In this document: positions 1 through 8,685 of the stretch, in pieces
Numbering within the stretch: position 1 is the first letter of the stretch
Layout: every line of letters starts with the position of its first letter
Origin: CAZOZP01 sp964584325
GTDB taxonomy: Bacteria; Bacteroidota; Ignavibacteria; Ignavibacteriales; Melioribacteraceae
Assembly: GCA_964584325.1 (NCBI GenBank)
Contig: CAZOZP010000050.1
Location: 1 to 28,417, forward strand
DNA length: 28,417 bases
Reading direction: 5' to 3'
Translations under genes and position numbers: made by a program
Notes under the pieces: generated by a model
The model's input: the letters and a program-made list of their open reading frames with translations, nothing else
What the model was told of the DNA's origin: nothing
Databases searched by the model: none

Positions 1-1456
1 GTGAAGGTTTTACATCTGCCTTAGCCTCTGTCTTTATACTTTCAGATGATACTTTTACTTCTGCCTGAGGCGCTGTTTTAACACTTGCTTCAGTTCCGGG
101 TTTTACATTCACAGCGGGTTCTGTTTTAACTTTTATTTCAATATTACCTGATTTCGATTTAGCTGCAACTTCTTTGATTGTGAGAATCGGATCAGCATTC
201 TCCTGCTTATTTCCTATAAGTGTGTTAGTCCCGGTGGATTTATTTCCGGAGACACTAATATTAACTCCTGAATCTGCTTCTTTTTTCTCTTTTACATGTT
301 TTAACTCAACCTGGGAACTTCCGGAGTTACTCTCTACCGGCTTATTCAGATTAAGAGGCAGAGAAGCATCTGCATTTACAGGTACCTTTCCTGTCAGCGG
401 GGTTGCCGGATCAGTAGCTGCAGTGTTACCGGCAGAAGCATACACGCCTGTTGGTTTAAGAGAATCAAACGATTTCGCATCCGCTGATGTATTAGGAGTC
501 TGACTGTAATTGTAGCCTTCCAAACCGCTGTTTTTTAATATTTTGGCAAATCCTTTATCGCCGTTCATAAAAACAAGATTATCGTTTGGAATTGACTTCA
601 GACCCGGCTGAGCTTCATCAGTAAGCTTTGTCTCAAAGACAAAAAGTTTTGAAGTACCCTCAGAGGCTTTCATTGAATCAAGAGAAGAATTTATTTCCTT
701 CATAAATGATTCGGATGCAGCTTTCTGAAGTACAGGCATTTCTTCAGTATCAAGATTCACCGTGAGCATATATGTTTTCCCGTTGCTCTTCCCTACGATG
801 TCTTCCATATTAATACTTTGAATATCTTCCGCAGTAAGTTCAGTAAGTTCCAGATTCATAGAAAGACTCTTATCCGCAAACACAAAAAGTACAGACTTCT
901 GGTCATCAAGCCCTTCTAATATTTCCGTTTTAATTTTATTTTGGTTTTTATCGTTATCCGCAGCTACTTTACCCTTTAGCTCGGGATTGGATTTCTGAAT
1001 CAAGGCAGTAATCCTTTCAAGCAGAGCTTTCATATCTTTTTCGGGCATAACTATGTGCTTCAACATTCCGAACGGAACTGTTCCGGAAGCAATTTCATTT
1101 CCTATTATCTCTTTTATTTCAGATGGCAGTATGTCGGGCACATTACTGCCCAAAGATATAAGAGTTTTATTGAACACAGTTTCGCTGGCTGACTTAGCAC
1201 TTTGAATGCTATTCGAGGGAGGAACAGTTACTTCGGAAGCCGCCAGTTTGCTGATATTCATTGAATTGTTCAGAGCAGGTAAATCCTTGCCGGCGTTAAG
1301 AATAAGTGAATTTGTATCAGTATCGGAAACTTCACCCAATTTAACATTAATAATATCTGCAAACAGGTACCCTTTTTTACCCATTTTGCTGACCGGAGCG
1401 CTCATTACATTGTCAACAAGCGTAGTATTCTGTAAAAATAAAGTGTTAAAAACCAT
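1..1456 (-). CDS. fliK: Flagellar hook-length control protein FliK-like (N-terminal 485 residues, C-terminus off window)
   Basis: An uninterrupted minus-strand frame starts at the ATG at 1456 and stays open to the left edge, giving 485 residues without a stop. Its start overlaps the stop of the motE-like gene as TAATG, so translation is probably coupled. The product is low in aromatic residues and rich in Ser, Thr, Asn and Lys, especially from about residue 335 onward, where an extended Pro/Thr/Lys-rich linker begins. FliK proteins act as a secreted molecular ruler: a variable N-terminal part and linker, then a conserved C-terminal domain that switches FlhB specificity. That C-terminal domain would lie outside the window. 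The identification rests mainly on position (fliJ, motE-like, then fliK, as in many phyla) and composition, because FliK N-termini are poorly conserved. Confidence 0.7.
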   Translation of the reverse strand, partial: MVFNTLFLQNTTLVDNVMSAPVSKMGKKGYLFADIINVKLGEVSDTDTNSLILNAGKDLPALNNSMNISKLAASEVTVPPSNSIQSAKSASETVFNKTLISLGSNVPDILPSEIKEIIGNEIASGTVPFGMLKHIVMPEKDMKALLERITALIQKSNPELKGKVAADNDKNQNKIKTEILEGLDDQKSVLFVFADKSLSMNLELTELTAEDIQSINMEDIVGKSNGKTYMLTVNLDTEEMPVLQKAASESFMKEINSSLDSMKASEGTSKLFVFETKLTDEAQPGLKSIPNDNLVFMNGDKGFAKILKNSGLEGYNYSQTPNTSADAKSFDSLKPTGVYASAGNTAATDPATPLTGKVPVNADASLPLNLNKPVESNSGSSQVELKHVKEKKEADSGVNISVSGNKSTGTNTLIGNKQENADPILTIKEVAAKSKSGNIEIKVKTEPAVNVKPGTEASVKTAPQAEVKVSSESIKTEAKADVKPS

Positions 1457-2079
1457 TATTCCAACCTTGTTAATCTAGTTGCTGTTTCTGCATTTAAATT
1501 TGTAAGAATTTCCGCAGCCTTTTTCTTGTTCATTGAATATATCAGACTGCGTGCCGTATCTTCTGAGTATTGTGATAATATACTTGCAGCCCTTTTTGCA
1601 TCCATGGATTCGAGAAGTTTTGTTGTATTCTTCTTCCAGGCAATAAAGGTGCTATCTGATCCCTGACTTAAAGTTTTCTTCAGACGGGTTACTTCCGTTT
1701 CACGCTGTGCAAGCATACTGTTCTTTTTAATCATCTCACTTTCAAGTTTTGCATAAGCTGATTTTATCTCCTTAAGCTCTCTGAGAGCTGTACTATCCCG
1801 ATATTTCTCAACTATTACTGTATCCGGAAGCACTGTAAATGCCGGACCCCGCCTAATTCCGGAACTGTCTCCGTAAACTTTATACTTGATAAAATCATCA
1901 ATTTTTTCTGAAGGAGTAACAGCAAGATCAATTTTCGGAATCTCTTTTACAGTCTGTTCAGAATCAGATGTTTCCAGTTTGAATATCTTTACAAAATCCT
2001 TATGGAAATAGACTACAGCGGTAATCGATACTGCTACGGCAAAAAGGAAAACCACAAAATATGTTAATTTTTCTTTCAC
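1456..2079 (-). CDS. MotE/YlxF-like flagellar protein with MgtE-N-like C-terminal domain
   Basis: The 207-residue protein begins with one membrane helix at about residues 6-25, followed by an extracytoplasmic linker, a coiled coil around 95-140 (RELKEIKSAYAKLESEMIKK) and a helical end at about 155-207. The repeated pattern AASILSQYSEDTARSLIYSM and AAEILTNLNAETATRLT is typical of the MgtE intracellular N domain shared by MotE and YlxF. In other bacteria MotE is a periplasmic chaperone for the stator-associated protein MotC, and YlxF sits between fliJ and fliK in Bacillus, exactly as here. The start overlaps the fliJ stop by four bases (ATGA). Family membership is well supported; the precise role in this organism is inferred from position. 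Confidence 0.7.
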   Translation of the reverse strand: MKEKLTYFVVFLFAVAVSITAVVYFHKDFVKIFKLETSDSEQTVKEIPKIDLAVTPSEKIDDFIKYKVYGDSSGIRRGPAFTVLPDTVIVEKYRDSTALRELKEIKSAYAKLESEMIKKNSMLAQRETEVTRLKKTLSQGSDSTFIAWKKNTTKLLESMDAKRAASILSQYSEDTARSLIYSMNKKKAAEILTNLNAETATRLTRLE

Positions 2080-2513
2080 TTCTTATCCCCTGACTTATGC
2101 TTGTTTTTCGCAATCTCATCAGTTTCTTTCTGTTCAATTTTATTCTGCTCAAGGCGGTAATTTTCAATATGCTTTTCTTCAAGTGCTTCAAAAGTTTTTA
2201 CTTCCTTGCTCTTTTTGATAAGTTCCTGCATTTTATATTCCTTTTCCTTTTCAACACTTTGCATCTCGAGCAGTATCTCTTCAATTTTTTCATCGAGCAG
2301 TTTTTCATAACTGTTCAGATGCTGTAACTCTGAAACTCTTTTAATCTGAAGTGAGTTAGTTCTCAGTTGAGCTTTCTCTTCTTTAATCACTTCAATCTTT
2401 CTTTTCAGTTCCGAAATCTCAAGATCCAGAACCGCGATATCTCTTTGAACCGTCTTTTCCTGAGTTTTTTTTATCTTTTTTATAGATTCAAACTTGTATT
2501 TAAAATTACTCAT
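2076..2513 (-). CDS. fliJ: Flagellar export protein FliJ
   Basis: This 145-residue, highly charged protein is predicted to be almost entirely coiled coil (LEISELKRKIEVIKEEKAQL and following). FliJ is the stalk-like subunit of the type III flagellar export ATPase: it sits in the pore of the FliI hexamer and contacts FlhA. The N-terminus (FKYKFESIKKIKKTQEK) resembles the start of FliJ proteins, and the length matches the usual 140-150 residues. It lies three bases after the fliI stop and overlaps the next gene by four bases. FliJ sequences diverge strongly, so length, coiled coil and position between fliI and the motE-like gene carry the call. Confidence 0.85.
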   Translation of the reverse strand: MSNFKYKFESIKKIKKTQEKTVQRDIAVLDLEISELKRKIEVIKEEKAQLRTNSLQIKRVSELQHLNSYEKLLDEKIEEILLEMQSVEKEKEYKMQELIKKSKEVKTFEALEEKHIENYRLEQNKIEQKETDEIAKNKHKSGDKK

Positions 2514-2516
2514 TTA

Positions 2517-3848
2517 TCATACCAGCGGTTTTTCAATTAGAGAGAATAGCCTTTTTACCGACTCATCATATATAGATCTTTCATGCATATCCTGTTTTAG
2601 AAATGCTCTCAATGAAAGTATTTTCGCGAGGGCATGATCAATCTGCGGATTACTGCCTTTAACATAAGCTCCTATATTGATTAAATCCTCTGCCTCATTG
2701 TAGGTTGCAAGAATGTCGTTAAAAGCCACTGCCCGCATCCTGTGATCCTGCGAAACAATATCCGGCATAACTCTGCTAACACTTTGCAGAGGATCAACAG
2801 CAGGAAACTGGCCTTTATTAGCCAATTTTCTGGATAAAACCAAATGGCCGTCAAGAATAGACCTCACTGCATCGGCTATAGGTTCTGTCATATCATCACC
2901 ATCCACAAGAACCGTATAGAATCCGGTAATTGTTCCTTTATCCGAAGTTCCTGCACGCTCAAGCAGTTTAGGAAGCATTGCAAATACACTTGGAGTATAG
3001 CCTTTTGTTGTAGGAGGTTCGCCGATTGTAAGTCCGATTTCTCTCTGTGCCATAGCAAAACGGGTTACTGAATCCATCATTAGAACAACGTCTTTTCCCT
3101 GATCTCTGAAATATTCAGCAATTGCCGTCCCGATATAAGCGCCTTTTATTCTCATTACAGCGCTTTTATCTCCGGTAGCCACAATAACAACTGATCTTTT
3201 TAAGCCCTCTTCCCCTAAGTCTTTTTCTATAAATTCACGAACTTCCCTGCCTCTTTCACCTATTAAAACAATAACGCTTATGTCAGCATTTGTATTACGG
3301 GCAATCATTCCAAGCATAACGCTTTTTCCGACACCGCTGCCGGCAAAAATTCCCATTCTCTGCCCTCTTCCGCATGTTAGAAGTCCGTCAAGCGACCTGA
3401 CTCCTGTCTGCAGAACTTGTGATATTCTTTGCCTGTGCAGAGGATTGGGCGGATTTCTGTAAATATTAACTGTCTGGATTACATCAATTGGACCCTTGCC
3501 GTCTATCGGATTCCCGAAACCGTCAATAATTCTTCCCAATAAAGCATCGCCAACCGGAACCGAAAAGCTCTTACCGCTTGAAATTATTTCGCAGGATGGT
3601 GATATGTTTTCCACTTCCTCAAGAGCTATGGAAAGTACTTTACCGTCTTTAAACCCGACAACTTCAGATTTACAGATGGTTCTTCCGGATTTATCCACAA
3701 TAGTGCAGACTTCGCCTAAACCTACATTTGGGCCTATTGAAACAATAATCATCCCGATTACATCTGTAACTTTTCCGTTAAGCTTAATCGGTTCTGTTTT
3801 TTCAACAACTCCGGTCAGGAAATTAATATATTGGTCTGCCAGGTTCAT
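2517..3848 (-). CDS. fliI: Flagellum-specific ATP synthase/export ATPase FliI
   Basis: This 443-residue protein is the ATPase of the flagellar type III export apparatus, related to F1-ATPase beta. The N-terminal beta barrel covers about residues 1-95. The Walker A loop is AGSGVGKS at 169-176, the catalytic glutamate lies in GERGREVREF (E198), and Walker B ends at the aspartate of VVLMMDSVTR (D259). The family motif GEPPTTKGYTPSVFA is also present. Length agrees with the family (430-450). It starts directly on the fliH stop as TAATG, so FliH, its regulator, and FliI are probably made by coupled translation. Confidence 0.97.
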   Translation of the reverse strand: MNLADQYINFLTGVVEKTEPIKLNGKVTDVIGMIIVSIGPNVGLGEVCTIVDKSGRTICKSEVVGFKDGKVLSIALEEVENISPSCEIISSGKSFSVPVGDALLGRIIDGFGNPIDGKGPIDVIQTVNIYRNPPNPLHRQRISQVLQTGVRSLDGLLTCGRGQRMGIFAGSGVGKSVMLGMIARNTNADISVIVLIGERGREVREFIEKDLGEEGLKRSVVIVATGDKSAVMRIKGAYIGTAIAEYFRDQGKDVVLMMDSVTRFAMAQREIGLTIGEPPTTKGYTPSVFAMLPKLLERAGTSDKGTITGFYTVLVDGDDMTEPIADAVRSILDGHLVLSRKLANKGQFPAVDPLQSVSRVMPDIVSQDHRMRAVAFNDILATYNEAEDLINIGAYVKGSNPQIDHALAKILSLRAFLKQDMHERSIYDESVKRLFSLIEKPLV

Positions 3849-4483
3849 TATTCTGTCTCTTCAAACATACTGCTTTCAAGGTGTTTTACTACTTCCGATA
3901 TTTGGGTGTTGATTCTGGCATCAACATTTCCTATGGAAGTTTCAATTATACATCCTCCTTGAAAAACACTGCCGTCCTGCTCGAAAGTAATCTTGGAAAA
4001 GTTCTGCTCAAGTTCGGCAAATTTACCTAAACCTGACAGATAGCTGTAGTCTGCGGAATTTATTTTAACAATTATATTATTAGTGCCAGTAACTTTATGC
4101 AAGGCTTCTTTAAGAACTGCCTCAACAATAGTTTTGCCGGAGATTTCCCTTTTAATAATATGCTCTGCAATTTTCTCTGAAAGTCTAATTATTATTTTAT
4201 CGAAAGCCTCGCCGTATTCAATTACCTTTTTCTCCATTTCCTGCATAATATATGCAAATTCATTACTCTTAGTTTCCAGTTCTGCCTGGTAGAGATGTGC
4301 AATCTCTTCCTGGGCTTTCTTGTAACCTTCTTCAAAGCCGGAACTGAACATTTTTTCAAGTTCGCGCTGATATAACTCTTCAGCTTCATTCACATCAGCA
4401 TACTGTGTAAGGTTGTCTGTATCCTGTGCAACCCTGGCTTTCATTTTTCCGGTTTTAACATTTACTCTGACAACATCAGACAT
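3848..4483 (-). CDS. fliH: Flagellar assembly protein FliH
   Basis: The 211-residue protein resembles the FliH/V-ATPase E-subunit family: a charged, Glu/Lys-rich N-terminal helix (about residues 30-110) containing EEGYKKAQEEIAHLYQAELE, then a globular alpha/beta C-terminal part ending around the FEQDGSVFQGGCIIETSIG motif. That latter segment, with 'GGCIIET..G.VDARI', is characteristic of FliH/HrpE C-termini. FliH links the FliI ATPase to the C-ring protein FliN and restrains its activity. It overlaps fliG by eight bases upstream and fliI by one base downstream. The N-terminus lacks an obvious Trp-based FliN-binding peptide. Confidence 0.88.
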   Translation of the reverse strand: MSDVVRVNVKTGKMKARVAQDTDNLTQYADVNEAEELYQRELEKMFSSGFEEGYKKAQEEIAHLYQAELETKSNEFAYIMQEMEKKVIEYGEAFDKIIIRLSEKIAEHIIKREISGKTIVEAVLKEALHKVTGTNNIIVKINSADYSYLSGLGKFAELEQNFSKITFEQDGSVFQGGCIIETSIGNVDARINTQISEVVKHLESSMFEETE

Positions 4484-5504
4484 ATACTTCCTCGTTTCCG
4501 CCTCTTATACTGATGGTTATTTCTTCCCTTTCCTCGAGCATCTTAATTAAATCCACAACTCTCGCCTGTGCTGCCTCAACATCCTTAAGTTTAATCGGAC
4601 CCATAAACTGAAGTTCCTCTTTCAGAAGGTCTGCAGCTCTTTCAGACATATTCTTAAACACTTTATCTTTAACCGATTCTTCGGCAATCTTGAGAGAAAG
4701 CGCAAGATCTTTACGGTCAACTTCCTTAAGAATTCTCTGAATGTCTTTATCCTGCAGATGGATAATATCGTCAAATATGAACATAAGTCTTTTAATCTCT
4801 AAAGCAACTTCTTCATTCTGTTCTTCAATCTCAGCAAGGATTTCCTTACTTACACTCACATTCAGCCTATTGAGTATTGTAGCAAGAGCCTTTGCACCAC
4901 CAAGCTTACTCATAGCCTGATTAATAGACATACCTGCCATCTCGTCAACAACTTTTTCAATCTGCTTCAATGTTTGCGGTGAAATTTTTCCGAGTGTAGC
5001 TATTCTATAGGCAACATCTGCTCTTACTTCATCCGGAAGTTCTTTAAGAGCTTCAGCAGTCTGGTCGGGTGCCAGGTGAGTAAGAATCAGAGCTATAGTC
5101 TGTGGGTGTTCTTTATTAAGGAAATTGACAAGCTGAACCGAATCGGCTTTTTTCAGCACATCAAATCCTTTTAATGTTGTAATAGTTTTTACTTTTTCAA
5201 TAATCTCAAGAGCTCTGGCCATGCCGAATGATTTTTCAAGTACCTGCTGTGCAAATTCAATACCGCCTTCAAGAACATATTCTCTTGCAGTAACCATTGA
5301 ATAATATTCTTCTATAACCTGGTCAACTACATTCGATGGCACATTTCTAACCTTACTGATTTCCGCTGAAATCAGTTCAATATCCTCCGGTTCAAGATTC
5401 TTAAATACCCTTGAAGCCGTTTCTACATCCAGCGCTATAAATAAAAGAGCCGCCTTCTGAATACCCGTAAGGTCGGATAACTGTATTTCTTTTTTAGTAC
5501 TCAT
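4476..5504 (-). CDS. fliG: Flagellar motor switch protein FliG
   Basis: This 342-residue protein is the rotor switch component that attaches to the MS ring and receives torque from the stator. The N-terminal FliF-binding domain starts with LTGIQKAALLFIALD (residues 12-26). The middle domain holds the diagnostic EHPQTIALIL motif at 132-141. The C-terminal torque helix with alternating charges, FIFDDIIHLQDKDIQRILKE, is present around 243-262. Length and domain order match the family (about 330-345). The gene starts inside the end of fliF (11-base overlap) and runs eight bases into fliH. Confidence 0.97.
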   Translation of the reverse strand: MSTKKEIQLSDLTGIQKAALLFIALDVETASRVFKNLEPEDIELISAEISKVRNVPSNVVDQVIEEYYSMVTAREYVLEGGIEFAQQVLEKSFGMARALEIIEKVKTITTLKGFDVLKKADSVQLVNFLNKEHPQTIALILTHLAPDQTAEALKELPDEVRADVAYRIATLGKISPQTLKQIEKVVDEMAGMSINQAMSKLGGAKALATILNRLNVSVSKEILAEIEEQNEEVALEIKRLMFIFDDIIHLQDKDIQRILKEVDRKDLALSLKIAEESVKDKVFKNMSERAADLLKEELQFMGPIKLKDVEAAQARVVDLIKMLEEREEITISIRGGNEEVYV

Positions 5505-7098
5505 CTTCTCTTAACCACCCGTTAATAAGTTTTGCCGCGTCACTTGGATTTTTCTGGACGTAATTTATAATTCTTTCATGCTGCATTTTTCTTCTTTGTG
5601 CTTCGTCTGTAATTTCATCTTCTATATCACCTAAATTCATTGAATCCTTCCTCTTCACCACCGGTTTTGCCGGTGCTGTTAAAGCCTGAACATCAGGCGA
5701 TACATCTGCGAATGCTTCATCTTTAAATCCTCCTACTGTACCTACAACTATCTTTTCATTCTTAAGTTTGTTCATCAGTCCGCGAAGAACAATTATACCG
5801 GCTCCAATTCCAATTAGAATAAGAATGAAGTTGGAGTATTTCTGGAACTGATCAAGAGGACCGGCTATAACTTCATCCTGAACATCATCAAAATTATTAA
5901 CTTCAAAGGGAATTCCGATTACTGATATTTCATCGCGCCTGTCAGCATTGTACCCTACTGATTGTTTTACTATATTTTCCAATTTTCTTAATTCTTCTTC
6001 GCTTCTTGGTTCTGTTACCGTTTTTCTTTCCTCACCTTCACCTGTTGTTTTAACAATATCATTAACTACAGCAGCAAGAGTAACTCTTTTGATGTTTCCT
6101 GAACCTTCAACGATTCTTTCTATTGATTTTGAAATTTCATAGTTAGTTGTAGAATTCTCACTTACAACTGTATTGGAATCTGTAATCGATTTACCGCCGC
6201 TTGCAGATTTAATAGTCTGTTCACTGATTGCCACCTGGGATTCCGGATCGTATGATTCCATTGTTTTCTCAACCTGCTTGAAATCCAAATCTACATTTAC
6301 CTTTACAATCGAATTACCGTAACCAAGTACATTATCGAGCATCGACTGAGCTTTATTGGCTAAATAATTTTCTATGGATGCTTTCATTTCATATTGCTTT
6401 CCGCTGGACATTGCAAGAGGATCACTGTCTTTCTCTCTTGAGAGCAACTGTCCGCGTGTATCAAGGATTGTTACGTTTTCAGGGTCCATACCTTCTATAC
6501 TGCTTGAAACCAGATTTGCAATTGCCTCGGCATTACTTTCTGACAGCTTAACACCTAAGCCAAGCTTTAGAACAACTGAAGCCGTAGGTTTCTTTTGGTC
6601 ATTCTTAAAAATTGCTTTTTCCGGGAACACTATATGAACTCTTACACCTTCAATACCGTTCTGCTGTTTTATGGTTTTTGACAGTTCTCCTTCGAGAGCT
6701 CTTTTATAATTCAATTTCTGCATAAAATCAGACATACCAAGTGTGTTATTGTCGAAAATCTCATAACCCACAACACCTGAATTGGGAATACCTTTACCTG
6801 CTAATGAAAGTCTCGTTTCATAGACTTTATCCTTAGGTACTTTTATTGTTTGTCCTTCATCTTCAAGCTTAAACGGAATTTTGGATGAAGTAAGATATTC
6901 AACCACTTTAGAAGCATCATCCTGAGGAAGATTCGTAAAAAGTACCGAATAACTTGGTTCGTTAAAAATGAATACTACAAAAATCAGCATTACGACAGTT
7001 ATTACTGCGATACCTCCGAGCATCATTTTCTGCTGCATTCCGAGTTTGCTGAATATACCGAAAATTGCCCCTGCCGGGCTGCTGTTATTCTGTTCCAC
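5494..7098 (-). CDS. fliF: Flagellar M-ring protein FliF
   Basis: The 534-residue protein forms the MS ring in the inner membrane. There is one membrane helix at about residues 26-46 and a second at 423-441, enclosing a large periplasmic part with ring-building motifs. These include VLFTNLPQDDASKVVEYL near 52-69 and GVRVHIVFPEKAIF near 151-164. The cytoplasmic tail (about 442-534) ends with AAKLINGWLRED, the typical FliG-binding C-terminus. Length is normal for the family (520-570). The start lies two bases after the fliE stop, and the end overlaps fliG by 11 bases, fitting the known obligate FliF-FliG contact. Confidence 0.97.
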   Translation of the reverse strand: MEQNNSSPAGAIFGIFSKLGMQQKMMLGGIAVITVVMLIFVVFIFNEPSYSVLFTNLPQDDASKVVEYLTSSKIPFKLEDEGQTIKVPKDKVYETRLSLAGKGIPNSGVVGYEIFDNNTLGMSDFMQKLNYKRALEGELSKTIKQQNGIEGVRVHIVFPEKAIFKNDQKKPTASVVLKLGLGVKLSESNAEAIANLVSSSIEGMDPENVTILDTRGQLLSREKDSDPLAMSSGKQYEMKASIENYLANKAQSMLDNVLGYGNSIVKVNVDLDFKQVEKTMESYDPESQVAISEQTIKSASGGKSITDSNTVVSENSTTNYEISKSIERIVEGSGNIKRVTLAAVVNDIVKTTGEGEERKTVTEPRSEEELRKLENIVKQSVGYNADRRDEISVIGIPFEVNNFDDVQDEVIAGPLDQFQKYSNFILILIGIGAGIIVLRGLMNKLKNEKIVVGTVGGFKDEAFADVSPDVQALTAPAKPVVKRKDSMNLGDIEDEITDEAQRRKMQHERIINYVQKNPSDAAKLINGWLREDEY

Positions 7099-7100
7099 TT

Positions 7101-7391
7101 TTATTGCATCCTGGTTAATTCTTTATACATATCTACTGTTTTATTACGAATTTCCATTAAAAGCTCCAGACTAGTCTTAGCCTTCTGACCTGCTACCATC
7201 ACTTCGTGAATTTCAGACTCACCACCCTGAAGAAAATCTTTTGTTATGTCGCTTGAAGTATGCTGATCGGTATTCACCTGCTTTACAAATTCAGTAAAAA
7301 TATTATTGAATTTATCTCTATCCCCCAATTCCTTTGACTCATTTACCTTTGGCAGCTGAGGAAAAATTCCTCTAATTTCCTGAAGTTTCAT
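7101..7391 (-). CDS. fliE: Flagellar hook-basal body protein FliE
   Basis: The 96-residue protein is the adaptor between the MS ring and the rod. The C-terminal half carries the family pattern, including HEVMVAGQKAKTSLELLMEI followed by RNKTVDMYKELTRMQ, equivalent to the conserved 'A..al.l.veVRNKll.AYqEImrMqv' end. The N-terminus is variable, as usual for FliE. Size agrees with the family (about 95-110). It follows the unknown 96-residue gene with a one-base gap and precedes fliF by two bases. Confidence 0.93.
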   Translation of the reverse strand: MKLQEIRGIFPQLPKVNESKELGDRDKFNNIFTEFVKQVNTDQHTSSDITKDFLQGGESEIHEVMVAGQKAKTSLELLMEIRNKTVDMYKELTRMQ

Positions 7392-7392
7392 A

Positions 7393-7683
7393 TTATCCTC
7401 TCCTGTCGAATAGTGAGCCGACTGTTACACCCTGCATTTTACCGGATTTCTGGTAAAAATGATAATTTCTTATTTCATTTATGTTTTCAGGATACAATTT
7501 CTCAAAAAATGCTTTTTCATCTGAAGAAATTACTGCCGGTTCTTGTACCTGAGGTTGCTGTCTGTTTGCAGATGCTTTAACGGTTTCGGAAGTCCCTCTT
7601 GCTTCAACTCCCTGCTGAACCTGGTTAATCCTTGAAAAGCTGTAAGGATTGTAATTCCCTGACATATTTGAACTAATTTGCAT
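7393..7683 (-). CDS. Uncharacterised 96-residue protein inside the flagellar rod operon
   Basis: The gene starts immediately after the flgC stop and ends one base before the fliE start, so it is an integral member of the operon. No signal peptide or membrane helix is visible. The first half (residues 1-50) is Asn/Gln/Ser-rich and probably disordered. The second half looks folded: SSDEKAFFEKLYPENINEI, then YHFYQKSGKMQGVTVGSLFD, and a basic end DRRG. I do not recognise the family. The position between rod protein FlgC and adaptor FliE suggests a role in rod assembly, export or as a rod-associated substrate, but this is inference from context only. Codon use and base composition do not differ visibly from its neighbours. 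Confidence 0.8.
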   Translation of the reverse strand: MQISSNMSGNYNPYSFSRINQVQQGVEARGTSETVKASANRQQPQVQEPAVISSDEKAFFEKLYPENINEIRNYHFYQKSGKMQGVTVGSLFDRRG

Positions 7684-8181
7684 TTATATCTCCAATGAAT
7701 CTTTTGCAATTTGCTTAGCAGCATTAAAAGCTGTAAGGTTGGCTTCGAAACTTCTTGTTGCGGCAATCATATCTACCATTTCTGTAACAACATTCACATT
7801 CGGCATCATAACATAACCTTCTTCATCAGCATCCGGATGATCAGGCATATATACTTTTTCGCCTTCTGTTGTATCCTTAACAATATCTGTATCAAGTTCT
7901 TTTGTATATGCGGAACCTTTTTGTTCAAATCCGAGGTTATCATTAATATGATTCGGATTTGTTTTATTCATTTTAAGAAGACTGCCTTCCCCAAAAACTT
8001 CGTTCATATAGTTTTTCTTTTCGGATATGCTTAAAGTTTTTCTTTTATAGGCAGTACCATCTTCGGTTTTCGTAGTACTTGTATTTGCGAGGTTTTCGGC
8101 AATAAGATCCATTTTAATCTTCTGCACGCCCATACCTTTGGAACTTACATTAAATGCTGTGAATCTTGGATAAATCTTCAT
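7684..8181 (-). CDS. flgC: Flagellar basal-body rod protein FlgC
   Basis: This 165-residue proximal rod protein has the N-terminal flagellar rod motif KIKMDLIAENLANTSTTKTEDG at residues 21-42 and the FlgC signature around HPDADEEGYVMMPNVNVVTE. It ends with the C-terminal rod/hook helix MVDMIAATRSFEANLTAFNA. FlgC is exported without cleavage by the flagellar type III system and stacks with FlgB, FlgF and FlgG. It is slightly longer than many FlgC proteins (about 135-150 residues) because of an insert near residues 50-80. Its ATG overlaps the flgB stop (TAATG). Confidence 0.96.
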   Translation of the reverse strand: MKIYPRFTAFNVSSKGMGVQKIKMDLIAENLANTSTTKTEDGTAYKRKTLSISEKKNYMNEVFGEGSLLKMNKTNPNHINDNLGFEQKGSAYTKELDTDIVKDTTEGEKVYMPDHPDADEEGYVMMPNVNVVTEMVDMIAATRSFEANLTAFNAAKQIAKDSLEI

Positions 8182-8564
8182 TATCTTGATCCTTTTATTA
8201 CGCTTTGAAGTGTTGAGAAATGACCATTCAGTTTTCTTGCCGCAAATCTGAATACAATAGAATTTTCTGCAAGATCAGACATTTCCTTATTTACATCAAC
8301 ATTATTAAATCCGGAAATATTCTCATTGCTTTGGTCTTTTACAATACTGTATTCGTCTGATTCGCCATCGTGGCTTCCGAAATGTTTTTCGTTAGTTACT
8401 TTCATTTTTCCTGAAAGTTCATTAGAAAGTATTTCATCGAACTCCAGAACCTCTCTTCTGTAATTAACAGTTCCGATATTAGCTATATTCTTGCTTATGA
8501 CTTTCTGCTTTGCTGCCGAGAAGTTCAGAGCCTGTTCGAGTATTTTAAGATTTGTTGATGACAT
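8181..8564 (-). CDS. flgB: Flagellar basal-body rod protein FlgB
   Basis: This is a proximal rod protein of 127 residues from the chosen ATG at 8564. It has the flagellar rod N-terminal motif SAAKQKVISKNIANIGTVNY and a C-terminal rod helix with ENSIVFRFAARKLNGHFSTL. An in-frame TTG at 8597 would add 11 residues, but that codon is part of the -12 region of the sigma-54-like promoter (8593-8608). It would therefore lie upstream of the transcript start, so the ATG is preferred. 127 residues also fits the family better. The ribosome binding site before the ATG is weak. This is the first gene of the basal-body operon. Confidence 0.94.
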   Translation of the reverse strand: MSSTNLKILEQALNFSAAKQKVISKNIANIGTVNYRREVLEFDEILSNELSGKMKVTNEKHFGSHDGESDEYSIVKDQSNENISGFNNVDVNKEMSDLAENSIVFRFAARKLNGHFSTLQSVIKGSR

Positions 8565-8592
8565 TTTATTTCTGCTGTTTTTGAATTTCAGG

Positions 8593-8608
8593 TTCAAAAC
8601 TAGTGCCA
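8593..8608 (-). promoter_or_regulatory. Sigma-54 (RpoN)-type promoter of the flgB operon
   Basis: On the minus strand the sequence is TGGCAC, five bases, then TTGAA. The -24 element is a perfect match to the sigma-54 consensus. The -12 element has one mismatch (TTGAA for TTGCA), and the spacing is exact. The expected transcript start is near 8583, about 19 bases before the flgB ATG at 8564. rpoN is encoded in the same window (24244-25707), and sigma-54 control of basal-body genes is known in several phyla. No enhancer-binding protein gene is in the window. Functional use is inferred. Confidence 0.55.
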
Positions 8609-8685
8609 GCGCGAAATAATGGTATGAATTGAGGGGAATTTCCTAAACAGGCTATTGGAAGTGGCTAAATCTGGTCAGTTGATAA

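Noticed and set aside
8565..8597. Longer flgB reading frame starting at TTG 8597
   Set aside because: The TTG is part of the sigma-54-like -12 element, so it would be upstream of the transcript start, and the ATG at 8564 gives the usual FlgB length.
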